Source of the DNA: a virus
IMG/VR virus record: IMGVR_UViG_3300030333_004761
Location: 1 to 51,215 of that record
DNA: 51,215 nucleotides
Direction: 5' to 3' (one strand)
In this document: piece after piece, positions 25,882 to 34,856 of the stretch
How the letters are laid out: the number at the start of each line of letters is the position of its first letter
Numbering within the stretch: the first letter of the stretch is position 1
Program-made: the position numbers and the translations under genes
The notes under the pieces: model-generated
Database searches by the model: none
What the model saw: the letters and a program-made list of their open reading frames with translations, nothing else
Told to the model about the DNA's origin: nothing

Positions 25882-26337
25882 TCAAACTTTATTAAATTTG
25901 TAAATTTCATCTGCACCCCAGATGATTCTTCCTTTTGAATCTAAGAATCTATCTCTCATATGTAGTTTATTTTTATAGAGACCAAGTTCTGCATGACCAG
26001 TGATTATTTCACCACTTTCTGTCATGCTAGTATCAAATTGACCCATCCATGAACTACCATCAAACTTTAATATCATATCACAAGTTTCGTCACGTGTCAA
26101 TCCACTATAAGTACCACCCCAATGCTCAAGTATAACTTCAGTATCAGAGATTACTTTTAATTTTTTATTAGTTTTTAAATATGGACTATTCTCTTCCTTT
26201 CTACTCCAATGAATAGAATGAATAAAATCTTCGTCTTGCTCCCACCTTACAAAAACTGATCTATAAAGGTGGGGGCTAGACTGTGCTTGTAGTTTATTTG
26301 ACCAAGTTCCAAGTAACCATGATAAAAAATTAGTCAT
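25882..26337 (-). CDS. cpeT: CpeT-type phycobiliprotein chromophore lyase
   Basis: A 151-residue T-type bilin lyase, shorter than the roughly 200-residue host versions, as known for phage CpeT. LSWLLGTWSNKLQAQSSPHL aligns with the LAG-x-F/W-x-N-x-x-Q opening of CpcT/CpeT. The C-terminal half follows the family plan TCDMILKFDGSSWMGQF, then YKNKLHMRDRFLDSKGRIIW and WGADEIYKF (host WGS...GPFxF). These lyases attach or carry bilins on phycobiliproteins. The gene shares the TAATG junction with cp12 upstream and precedes ho1, so supply and handling of bilins are co-expressed. Confidence 0.85.
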   Translation of the reverse strand: MTNFLSWLLGTWSNKLQAQSSPHLYRSVFVRWEQDEDFIHSIHWSRKEENSPYLKTNKKLKVISDTEVILEHWGGTYSGLTRDETCDMILKFDGSSWMGQFDTSMTESGEIITGHAELGLYKNKLHMRDRFLDSKGRIIWGADEIYKFNKV

Positions 26338-26564
26338 TAATCGTCATAAACTAAACATTCTGGTTCGTCAGGATGCATTTCGCAAAATAATTCTAGGCAA
26401 TTAGGATCATGATGATCTCCTGCATCTATCTCGTCATGATGGTGCTCTGCATAAACTTCTAGCTCATGCAACTCTTCCTTATAATGGCGACGTGCAGCAG
26501 GGTTCAAAGTGGGATCAGAAATAAGATCTTTATCATGCTGAATATGCTGTTCTATGGTTTGCAT
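26337..26564 (-). CDS. cp12: CP12, Calvin-cycle inhibitor
   Basis: A 75-residue CP12, the small disordered protein that ties up GAPDH and phosphoribulokinase and so blocks the Calvin cycle. The C-terminus has the characteristic C-x8-C loop (Cys61, Cys70) ending ECLVYDD, close to the family ECRVYDD tail. The helical middle is ARRHYKEELHELEVYAEH. The N-terminal Cys pair of full-length CP12 is absent, as in other phage and some cyanobacterial forms. ATG 26564 was chosen over TTG 26576. It is first behind a late element and heads the cp12-cpeT-ho1 cassette. Confidence 0.9.
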   Translation of the reverse strand: MQTIEQHIQHDKDLISDPTLNPAARRHYKEELHELEVYAEHHHDEIDAGDHHDPNCLELFCEMHPDEPECLVYDD

Positions 26565-26588
26565 TGTTTTTACCAAAGAGTGTATAGT

Positions 26589-26596
26589 TATTTATT
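26589..26596 (-). promoter_or_regulatory. Late promoter element AATAAATA upstream of cp12
   Basis: Minus-strand AATAAATA about 25 bases upstream of the cp12 ATG, overlapping the stop codon of the gp27-like gene. It suggests that the cp12-cpeT-ho1 genes are expressed with virion genes. Confidence 0.6.
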
Positions 26597-27968
26597 ATAC
26601 TACCGAGTCTTTAAGTAGCATCATCTCTGTGTGTAATTCCTCATTTACTAACTTATGTACTACTGTTTGAATCAAATATCTACCACTATATTTCGCATCA
26701 ACTATAGTATTTTCTCCTGTTTTTACAGTTGCAGGTACAACAATATTAACTCCTTTACCTGAATAAAGATCAAGATTACCAGGAACTCTAACCAACATTT
26801 TAACAGATTTAAGTGATTCTATACGCATCCATTGATATGCTTGCAATTCAACCAATGCTTCATAATTTTTTTGAGGATTATCTTTAAACTTTGGATCAAA
26901 AATTTGATTTGGCATTATAGTATAACGAACTCTTTTAGGATAATCAATCAAAGCTTGAATATCAGTATCCATTTGTTTTAAAATACTTTTCTCCTTTTTT
27001 CCACCAAGATGAGACATTTTCTGCCAAGATTCAGAAATACTATAACGGTAAGCATCAATAGACATATCAGTACTCAACCCCATTTTAGATTGTGAAATAG
27101 TTACAGGATCAAATCCTACACTATAACCAGACCAATCACCATCACGTAATCCTAATAGAAAATTTCTTTCTTGAGGAAAAGATAATCCTAAGATTTTAAA
27201 AGGATCTGAAGCACCAGCATCTGATCCCCTAGTTGCAAAGGTATAAGTATGAGTCTTTGCCTTTCCTGAAGTAAAATTAGTATCTTCCTCACCTTGTTCA
27301 TTAACTTCATCAATCATTTTATCAAGTGACTTAAAATTAAATCCTAAGGCATTTTCCCAAAATGCAAATCCATTTTGTAATGTTCCACCCTTCTTTGCTT
27401 TACGAATACTACGCTGTGCTATCCAATAAATTGTATCAAAAGGTCTCCAGTTACTTGCAACAAAATTTTGTTTATTAATAGTTTCTTCACCAAAGAATCT
27501 TTTTCTAGTTCCAATATATTTTTTATCTTTAATTAAATCTTTAACTATTGCATTTGATTCATTATTCTTTTTAAAAATAACAGATGTATTACCAAATACG
27601 TTTTTAACTTCATTCCTAAGAAATTCATCAGAAACCAAATTCACTATAAATGTATCAGTAAATTCATTTACTTTAGTTCTAGATTTAATCTCATATGATC
27701 TGAAATAATAATCTCTATCCATAAGATAACTTGAGATCTGAAGTCTAAATTTTTCAGATCCTGTCATTACACCAAGATATCCACCACTGTCAGTAAAAGT
27801 AAGAGTAGCTTCCATACATGATGAAGTTATACTCTCAAAAATTTCTACACTCATAACAAAAGAAGAAAAATTATAATTCCCATCCTGTTCTAACCTTTCA
27901 CCATTCCTAAAAATACTAAGGGTAAAATCTGCCTTACTGGTTTCTTCTCTTATTCTATTTCCTGCCAT
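26595..27968 (-). CDS. 27: Baseplate hub protein, gp27-like
   Basis: A 457-residue structural protein. Its position between the tape-measure-like genes and the gp5 block, and the style of the N-terminal (FTLSIFRNGERLEQDG, CMEATLTFTDSGGYLGVMTG, FRLQISSYLMDRDYYFRSYE) and C-terminal parts (MLVRVPGNLDLYSGKGVNIV, YLIQTVVHKLVNEELHTEMM) resemble gp27/GpD-type hub proteins that form the ring on which the spike sits. T4 gp27 is 391 residues. The assignment rests on order and fold-like motifs rather than strong identity. Confidence 0.55.
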   Translation of the reverse strand: MAGNRIREETSKADFTLSIFRNGERLEQDGNYNFSSFVMSVEIFESITSSCMEATLTFTDSGGYLGVMTGSEKFRLQISSYLMDRDYYFRSYEIKSRTKVNEFTDTFIVNLVSDEFLRNEVKNVFGNTSVIFKKNNESNAIVKDLIKDKKYIGTRKRFFGEETINKQNFVASNWRPFDTIYWIAQRSIRKAKKGGTLQNGFAFWENALGFNFKSLDKMIDEVNEQGEEDTNFTSGKAKTHTYTFATRGSDAGASDPFKILGLSFPQERNFLLGLRDGDWSGYSVGFDPVTISQSKMGLSTDMSIDAYRYSISESWQKMSHLGGKKEKSILKQMDTDIQALIDYPKRVRYTIMPNQIFDPKFKDNPQKNYEALVELQAYQWMRIESLKSVKMLVRVPGNLDLYSGKGVNIVVPATVKTGENTIVDAKYSGRYLIQTVVHKLVNEELHTEMMLLKDSVV

Positions 27969-27970
27969 AA

Positions 27971-30900
27971 TTAGGTACTCTTCATTACGTTTTGATTAGA
28001 ATTCATCTGAGATGCAGTACTAGCTACTTGAGTACCACCACCAGTAGAGATAAATTGTGTTTGCCGTTGTGATCCTGCTAATTGTAAATTTGATATTGTT
28101 GCGTGTGCATCTCTGATGATTTGTTGATTATATTGATTTGATAATGCAATTTGATTCAAAGCTTCTTGTACCATCTGTTGTGTAGATTTATTTATTTTGG
28201 CACGTGCATCATTTCTTTTATCAGAAATCCTCTTAATACTTGCTACTTCTTTTTTAGAATCTCCTCCTGCTTGAGCACCACCACTAGAACGATCACTTGC
28301 TCCTATAGTTCTTCCTGAAGTAGTACCATCAGTAAATCCCGCCCATGATCCACCACTACCAGGTGTTCTACCTCCAGTCCATGACTTATGTTCAGTACTT
28401 GAAGGAGCTGAAGATACATTACCTCCACCACCAGAACTAATTCCACCTAACTGAATAGTTGCAGCAGAACCGATTGTAGGATCTTGAGGACCAATTAAGA
28501 ATTGATTATCCCATATACCTCCACGCCATTTAGAGTCATAAAATTTACCATCTTGCCCCATTTGACCTTGAACAATTCCACGGTCAAGATAATATTGAGG
28601 GGCTGCTCTAAATTCCAAAGCACCACCAACAAATTGAGCAGAAGCATCTCTATATCTTTTATTTCTTATATCATCAAGATATCCTTTAATTTCATCTGGG
28701 GTTTTTCCTGACCACTTAACAGCATCATCTAAAGTTTTTATAGCTTTATATTGTCCAACTCCTCTATCATATACACCAGCAAACTGACCAGGTTCTCCAA
28801 ATATACTGGTAAAATCATTACCACCATAATTACCCGATTTAATTCTATTCGCTGCAACTTGAAGGACATCAGTCGCAGAAACACCTCTACCTGCTTCAGT
28901 AGATAATGCAGCAGCTATACGATACTCTTCAGCAGTTGCTTCTCCACCTTCAGAAGTTGGTATAGTAATATCTGCTGCACGCATACCTTCTTTCTCAGGA
29001 TCTTTACCAGCAAAGAAATCAGTTATTCCTGATACTGCTCCTGATACTCCTTGAGTAAGATTATTCCAAGTATTTTTAAGCCATCCACCCACACCACCAA
29101 AAGGATCAGGTTGTTCTACCCTTTGTGCTTCAAACTGAGGTACTTCTGTTGCTTTCTCACCCAAGACAACAGACCCCATTCCAGGTATCATAAGAGTTGC
29201 CTTTCCAGCAAGTCCACCTAAGTTATTAAACCAACCACCTATACCAGTTTTTAAACCTTCTAAAACACCACCTAATTTACCAAAAGGATTGAATGATTGT
29301 TGAGGTTGAGGTTGTGACTGTCCACCACCACCACCTAAACTACCAAGTAATCCACTAAACAGAGAACCAATGCCACCACCTTGTTTTGGTGCGGGTGCAG
29401 GTTTAGGTTGTTCTTTCTTACCACCTAAAAATGGTAACTTTTGCCACCATCTACTCTCATCTTTAGTTTTACCACCGCCAAATGGCATCTTCGTAATATT
29501 ACTTTCTTTATTACCACCAAATATATTTTTTACACCACTAATAAGTCCACCAAGAAAATATCCAGGTGGTGCCCCATAACCTTGTCTTTTCGCTTCATCT
29601 GCTCTCTGAGAAGTAAGATGAGGATTATTCCTAGTTGCCCTATTGTCTAATGGTACAACATATCCAGTCCCATTATTTTTAACTCCAACCCATTCAGTAC
29701 CATGAGCAGTAATAGTAGTACCAGCAACATCTACATTATATCCAGAATCTGGACCACTAATAACACCACCTTCATTTAAAGAAGGAATTGTACCTCCTTT
29801 TTCAAATTCTCCACCATATTCTTTAAATATCCCACCAAGAAGATTCTTTGCACCACTAACAAGATTTCCAAAGAATCCACCACCAGTTTTATTAGCAGAT
29901 TCCCCACCTTCTGGACCCCAATGTTTGTAGTCTTTATCTTTTGGGGTTGATCTAAATATCCATTTTTGTAGATCTAGAGGAAGGTCTTTGCTTGAACTTG
30001 ACTCTGTTGTTGTAATAGTTTTAGTTTGTGTTTTACCAAAATTTCCAAAGAAACTAGTAATACCCTTTATTCCTTTAGCTAATGGACTTTCTACAAATTG
30101 CTCTTCAAATGAATCTAATGACTTTTGCCATGAAGATGGTAGTTCATTGTCAGTAAAAATAGTTTTTAAATTTTTATCAATTCCTCTAATACTTTCTACT
30201 AATTTTGGATCAATTAAATTGTCAGCATTAATACCAATAGAAGACAGTGGTTTTTTATTGTTTAATACGTCTGTTAAAGTCTCAAAATTCTTTTTCCTTT
30301 CTCCAGGATCATTAATATTGGATAAGAATTTTTGGAAGAAATTATCATCACCTGTTTTATCCTGACCAGTAACTAATACTGGTTTTCCATTATCAATTCC
30401 AAGTATCCCCTGATCACCCTTGGTAAATCCCCATTCATCAATTAGAATATTATTATTCTTATTCGGCTGTGTTCCATCTGAGAAACCACCCCAAGTTTTT
30501 CCACTATTAAATGTAGGTCTACCACCATCAGCAGCACCAAAATCATCTCCACTTTCATCACCAGTAAGGGCATTTATACCCCACATACCTAAACCAACAG
30601 TTCCTCCAACAGCAAGAGTATTAGTTAAGAAACCTCCCCATCCTCTTCCTCTTCCTCTTCTACCTCCTGTAATAGGAATACCACGACCTCCTCTGAGACC
30701 TCTGGTACTAACAAAGGCAACCAGTGCTCTAATACTACTATAAATTCCTTTAATTAATTTGGCTGGGTTTAAAAGGTATGGTAAGGCTATTAAAAGTGTA
30801 CCTAAACCTAATACTACCTTTCCAAATCCAACTATTTTTTCCCACCAACTTGTTTCATCAGATAACAATGCATACAGTCCATCAATAGTATTAGTAAGAC

Positions 30901-31372
30901 CAAATTTAGCTACTCCAGCAATAAATTTAATAATTGAAGTTGCTATTTTAATACCATTAGCTAATGCTTTTTGATTCCTAGGATCTTGTATCCATTTTAA
31001 TATTGGAAGAGCAACAAATAATTTGAATAAACCACTCAACATCCCAACAATAGATTCCCAGAATCCCTTAACACCTCCCTTTGCTACATTTGTTAAGAAA
31101 TTAAACCCTACACCTTTATTATCTTTCTTTGTATAAACTGCTTTAAATTTCTCTCTCTGATTCTGTAATTCAGTTAATCTATTTAATTGTATAGTTTTAA
31201 TACTTTGAACTGAAGAAGCAATACCATTAAGAGTTTCACCTAAATTATTAACTGCTTCTGTATTAGAATAAATGGATCTAGCTACAACAGCATCTTCTGT
31301 CTTGCCAGAAACATCCTTTGTATCTACAAACTTATAAAAATTTATTTTAGAACCTTTTTTTACAGTTGCCAT
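27971..31372 (-). CDS. Tape-measure-like virion protein with SleB-like hydrolase domain
   Basis: A 1133-residue protein. Near residues 40-80 lies a coiled coil (VQSIKTIQLNRLTELQNQRE), then a hydrophobic block (LFKLFVALPILKWIQDPRN, VVLGLGTLLIALPYLL) typical of tape measures. Gly/Pro-rich linkers follow. At about residues 810-960, AAALSTEAGRGVSATDVLQV, AANRIKSGNY and EPGQFAGVYDRGVGQY match the SleB-type cell-wall hydrolase plan (E-A-x-G...VxNR...PxQF), with a candidate catalytic Glu. The C-terminus is Gln/Ser-rich. Very similar in its first third to the 1119-residue neighbour. Probably a tail-lumen protein that opens peptidoglycan at injection. Confidence 0.65.
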   Translation of the reverse strand: MATVKKGSKINFYKFVDTKDVSGKTEDAVVARSIYSNTEAVNNLGETLNGIASSVQSIKTIQLNRLTELQNQREKFKAVYTKKDNKGVGFNFLTNVAKGGVKGFWESIVGMLSGLFKLFVALPILKWIQDPRNQKALANGIKIATSIIKFIAGVAKFGLTNTIDGLYALLSDETSWWEKIVGFGKVVLGLGTLLIALPYLLNPAKLIKGIYSSIRALVAFVSTRGLRGGRGIPITGGRRGRGRGWGGFLTNTLAVGGTVGLGMWGINALTGDESGDDFGAADGGRPTFNSGKTWGGFSDGTQPNKNNNILIDEWGFTKGDQGILGIDNGKPVLVTGQDKTGDDNFFQKFLSNINDPGERKKNFETLTDVLNNKKPLSSIGINADNLIDPKLVESIRGIDKNLKTIFTDNELPSSWQKSLDSFEEQFVESPLAKGIKGITSFFGNFGKTQTKTITTTESSSSKDLPLDLQKWIFRSTPKDKDYKHWGPEGGESANKTGGGFFGNLVSGAKNLLGGIFKEYGGEFEKGGTIPSLNEGGVISGPDSGYNVDVAGTTITAHGTEWVGVKNNGTGYVVPLDNRATRNNPHLTSQRADEAKRQGYGAPPGYFLGGLISGVKNIFGGNKESNITKMPFGGGKTKDESRWWQKLPFLGGKKEQPKPAPAPKQGGGIGSLFSGLLGSLGGGGGQSQPQPQQSFNPFGKLGGVLEGLKTGIGGWFNNLGGLAGKATLMIPGMGSVVLGEKATEVPQFEAQRVEQPDPFGGVGGWLKNTWNNLTQGVSGAVSGITDFFAGKDPEKEGMRAADITIPTSEGGEATAEEYRIAAALSTEAGRGVSATDVLQVAANRIKSGNYGGNDFTSIFGEPGQFAGVYDRGVGQYKAIKTLDDAVKWSGKTPDEIKGYLDDIRNKRYRDASAQFVGGALEFRAAPQYYLDRGIVQGQMGQDGKFYDSKWRGGIWDNQFLIGPQDPTIGSAATIQLGGISSGGGGNVSSAPSSTEHKSWTGGRTPGSGGSWAGFTDGTTSGRTIGASDRSSGGAQAGGDSKKEVASIKRISDKRNDARAKINKSTQQMVQEALNQIALSNQYNQQIIRDAHATISNLQLAGSQRQTQFISTGGGTQVASTASQMNSNQNVMKST

Positions 31373-31374
31373 AT

Positions 31375-34300
31375 TTAACTAACCCTAACCTGTGCAGAAG
31401 ATGGTGAAGCAATTACATAGTTAGTGCCAATATTTATTGGAACAGGCACTGGCATTGGTGCTAACTTCTCTAACATCACTATAATTGGCATAAATTCTAC
31501 TTGTTGTTGCATAGCCCATTGAGCAGATATCCCATCTTTTTGATTTCCTAAATTACTAGTTACAGCTGTTGCAGTTTCATTAAAAACACCAAGTACTTTA
31601 GGATCAATGCCTAATTTGGTACCTAAAGATGTAATAGCACTCTTATAATCACCTCCCATAACTGCATTAAGAGCACCTTTTAATCCAAAATGATCGGCAA
31701 GTTGCCCTACCATTGCCATAGGATTAAATCCACCAGACATAATATTTCCTACTGCCTTACCGAAATCTGGATTAATACTACTAGCAAATGTTCCAATAGC
31801 ACCACCAATATCACCAGACATAATTGATCCAAGCATCTGACCAACACTACTATTTTTTATAGAATCCATTCCAGGTATCATACTAATACCTTGACTAAAT
31901 GCTCCAGCAAGATCACCACTAAGAGCCTTACCAGCAATCTCTCCTATAGGACTATTAACTATACCATCAAGGAAATTATTTGCACCAGGAATCATACCCA
32001 ATCCTGATGATATGGCACCACCAATATCACCAGACATAAGTCCTTTTCCAATACCCATAATACCTTGACCAATAGAACTATCCATAAAACCAGATACTGC
32101 ATCTTGAATACCGCCACCAAATATACCACCAGTAGCTGCACTAAGACCACCAGTTACAGCTCCCATAATATCTCCACTAGCAAGAGAGGAAACAGCGTTA
32201 ACTGCTGCCATAACTGGAGCAACACCAGGAATGAATGATGCTACAGTTTGTACTACAGGATTTTTAACAACTTCTTTTACAGTATTAACAACACCACCAA
32301 CTGCTTTACTAACACCCTTTACAACACCACTAACTGCTTTACTAACACCTTTAAATATCTTACCAAAGAAAAATTCTTTAGGTTTCTCTACTATACCACC
32401 TAATTCCTTTTTACCCCATGTAAATGGATTCCACCATCTTCTACGATTATCATCTTTCTTCTCATTATTTTGATTTTGAACTTTAGTCTTGGTGGAAGTT
32501 GAAGTTGATGGTGCAGATTTCTCATTTGCAAATACATCAAGAAAATCCCACCATTGATTTTTTCCACCATTACTTGTATATTGCTTCTCATGACGTTCTA
32601 CACCGTCTGTAGACCAATCATATTCACCTTCACTAAAATCAGTATTTTCATCAAATAAACCATTTTCTCTACCCATCAAAGTATTGAAAATGTGACCAAT
32701 ATTAGGAAGTTGATCAAACATAGACGATATTTGTCTATTAACCCATCCTAAAAGAGGTAAGTTATTAAAGATAGCATCTTCAGTATCTCTAATTCCAGTT
32801 ACATCAAAATCACGTGCAAATAAGAATGCATCAAGTGCAGTAGAAAATGGCCAACTAACACCAGCAAAATCTAAAATACCAGCAACAGTTTCTAAAGTAG
32901 CACCCCAAGGGTCTCCTTGCGAAAGACGATCATATGCAAAAGCAAGGTTAACAAGACCACCAATCCAAGGTATTATAGCAGCTGCTCTCTTACCTATTTT
33001 TTGTCCTGCATCAGCAAAAGACTTAATACCCTTTGATTCGAGAAACTGTGTACTTGCTCTCCATAGCGGAGTCTCCCGAATTGCCCTCATAAATGAATCA
33101 ATTTTAGGTCTAATATAATCAACAATAGGATTAAGTATTGGATCTATTGTTGGTCTTATAGTATCAGTAAACCATTTTTTAGAAGCATTACTTATACTAT
33201 CCCAACCACCTTTTAGTTTAGCAGGAATATCTGCTAATCCTTGTCCTACTCTTGTTCCAAATCTCTTTAAATTTTCAAATTGTTTACCAACGAATTCGTT
33301 GGTCATTCTGATTCCTGTTCTACCTAGTTCAACACCTTGTCCTATCTTTTTACCGCCCCAATCAGTAAAATTACCCCAACCTGTTTTAATATTACGCCAG
33401 ATTGAACCACCAGTATCACTTAACCCTTCTCCTATCTTTTTACCTGTACCTGTTACACTTTCAACAATATTATCCCAGATATTTTTTGTACTCTCTAAAC
33501 CCTTGTTAATGAGATTTCCAGTACCTGTCCTAGTATTGGTTATAAAGTCACCAAATCCTTTTCTTATATTCTCAAGAATACCACCTGTTTCACCACCTGT
33601 AACCTTAGAACCAAATATTTTTTTGCCTTGATTAGAAAACCAATCACCTATTTTTCCAAATATACCTCTATTTCCTTCTGCCCCACTTATTGTAATCTTA
33701 TCACCAAAAGCCCATTTTCTTACATTACCAACTGCATCACCAAGCCAATCTACAATCTTTCTCTTATTTGACTTAGTACCTTCAATAAGATCACCAGTTA
33801 TATTAGTACCTATTCTAAAAGTATCTTTTATTTTATCGGTTAACTTACCTAACCAATTTTTCTTTTTAGGTACATCACCAGTAATTTCTGCTGGTTTTCT
33901 CCAAAATTCCCACCACTTCTTTTTTCCTTTTCCACCTTCTGTAATAGGAACACGTTTTTTTGGTCTTGGTCCATCAACCCAATCACTTACACCACCACCA
34001 ACCATTCCACCAACAGTTAATAAAGCACCAATACCAGAAATAGCTAATGCTATTTGGCCAAATGCCGTTAACCTTTGTGCAAATGTTTTCTCTTCTCCAA
34101 GCAAATTGTCAACGGTAGTCATTATACTACCAGTTAACCAAGTAGAGAAATCATAGAATTTTTGGAAAACAAATGCAGTTTTTCTAATAAATTCTGTTAG
34201 TTTTTCTGTATTACGTGGATCTTGTATCCATTTTAATAATTCAGTACCAAGAATAAACGAAGCAAATTGCATTGCTAACGTTGTAAATGGTGCAAGAATT

Positions 34301-34734
34301 TCTTCTAACCATCCAAAACCTTTAGAAAAACCTTTTGCTACTTTAGTTTTTTCAGATCCTTTTAACTTGGGTGTTTTATTCTTAAACCGATTTTCCTGAA
34401 TTCTTTCTGATTCTGCATCAAGTTCTCTTCTTCTTTGACGACGCTCTAATTTATCTTGTAATTGCTCTTCTGTTAATTGTTTTTCAGCAATATCCTCAAT
34501 ATCATTTACAACTTGACCAATACTTGTTAGTGTTAAACCTAATCTATTAATACTATAGGTAACTGTTTTAGCTGCAGAAATTGTAGGAGACTTTACACCA
34601 GAAGTACCCTTTAAACTGACTAATTTGTAGGCTTTAAGCTGTGCCACTATTGTTTTTTCTGCTGCTCTTTCATTCGCCTTTGCTCTTCTTCTAAGAATTG
34701 CATTAACATATTGATATAAATTTCCTTTTCCCAA
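31375..34734 (-). CDS. Tape-measure-like tail protein
   Basis: A 1119-residue protein with TTG start at 34734 inside the gp51 frame. A charged coiled coil (LTEEQLQDKLERRQRRRELD and on) is followed by a membrane-like block with LLKWIQDPRNTEKLTEFIRK, shared with the next gene. The C-terminal part (about residues 845-1010) has tandem Gly/Ile-rich repeats (SGDIMGAVTGGLSAATGGIF, SGDIGGAISSGLGMIPG, SGDLAGAFSQGISMIPG, SGDIGGAIGTFASS). Gene order relative to T4 (26-51-27-28-29-48-54) places it at the gp29 position; gp29 is the T4 tail-length protein (590 residues). I call it a tape measure on position and composition. Confidence 0.6.
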   Translation of the reverse strand: MGKGNLYQYVNAILRRRAKANERAAEKTIVAQLKAYKLVSLKGTSGVKSPTISAAKTVTYSINRLGLTLTSIGQVVNDIEDIAEKQLTEEQLQDKLERRQRRRELDAESERIQENRFKNKTPKLKGSEKTKVAKGFSKGFGWLEEILAPFTTLAMQFASFILGTELLKWIQDPRNTEKLTEFIRKTAFVFQKFYDFSTWLTGSIMTTVDNLLGEEKTFAQRLTAFGQIALAISGIGALLTVGGMVGGGVSDWVDGPRPKKRVPITEGGKGKKKWWEFWRKPAEITGDVPKKKNWLGKLTDKIKDTFRIGTNITGDLIEGTKSNKRKIVDWLGDAVGNVRKWAFGDKITISGAEGNRGIFGKIGDWFSNQGKKIFGSKVTGGETGGILENIRKGFGDFITNTRTGTGNLINKGLESTKNIWDNIVESVTGTGKKIGEGLSDTGGSIWRNIKTGWGNFTDWGGKKIGQGVELGRTGIRMTNEFVGKQFENLKRFGTRVGQGLADIPAKLKGGWDSISNASKKWFTDTIRPTIDPILNPIVDYIRPKIDSFMRAIRETPLWRASTQFLESKGIKSFADAGQKIGKRAAAIIPWIGGLVNLAFAYDRLSQGDPWGATLETVAGILDFAGVSWPFSTALDAFLFARDFDVTGIRDTEDAIFNNLPLLGWVNRQISSMFDQLPNIGHIFNTLMGRENGLFDENTDFSEGEYDWSTDGVERHEKQYTSNGGKNQWWDFLDVFANEKSAPSTSTSTKTKVQNQNNEKKDDNRRRWWNPFTWGKKELGGIVEKPKEFFFGKIFKGVSKAVSGVVKGVSKAVGGVVNTVKEVVKNPVVQTVASFIPGVAPVMAAVNAVSSLASGDIMGAVTGGLSAATGGIFGGGIQDAVSGFMDSSIGQGIMGIGKGLMSGDIGGAISSGLGMIPGANNFLDGIVNSPIGEIAGKALSGDLAGAFSQGISMIPGMDSIKNSSVGQMLGSIMSGDIGGAIGTFASSINPDFGKAVGNIMSGGFNPMAMVGQLADHFGLKGALNAVMGGDYKSAITSLGTKLGIDPKVLGVFNETATAVTSNLGNQKDGISAQWAMQQQVEFMPIIVMLEKLAPMPVPVPINIGTNYVIASPSSAQVRVS

Positions 34735-34856
34735 GGCATCAAATTATCAATATACTCTATTTGCCACTTATGATGATGTATTAGAGCAAAATTGGTTTCA
34801 TAGTAAATTGCTAGGTTCGTATGAAGAAGAGCTACTCGAAAAAAGCTGCTAATCCC
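34647..34856 (-). CDS. 51: gp51-like reading frame without a standard start, probably reached by -1 frameshift from gp26
   Basis: This frame is open from 34856 (just after an in-frame TGA) to TAG 34647. It encodes ETNFALIHHHKWQIEYIDNL then MPWEKEIYINMLMQFLEEEQ and a basic tail, matching the HHK...LPxEKxxYxxxLxxxL style of small cyanophage gp51 (baseplate hub assembly). No ATG, GTG or TTG precedes the conserved part; the only ATG (34739) lies within it. The frame overlaps the 3' end of gp26, where T TTT TTC occurs, so a gp26-gp51 fusion by -1 slippage is the likely product. An ATT start at 34808 or 34853 is an alternative. Confidence 0.6.
   Translation of the reverse strand, partial: GISSFFRVALLHTNLAIYYETNFALIHHHKWQIEYIDNLMPWEKEIYINMLMQFLEEEQRRMKEQQKKQ

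Noticed and set aside
25880-25916. Longer heme oxygenase with 12 extra N-terminal residues
   Set aside because: The added codons lie inside cpeT and do not match the family's N-terminus, although a GGGG-type site precedes ATG 25910.
34647-34739. Independent gp51 start at ATG 34739
   Set aside because: It would remove the conserved HHHKW segment and leave only about 30 residues; the conservation extends upstream of it.
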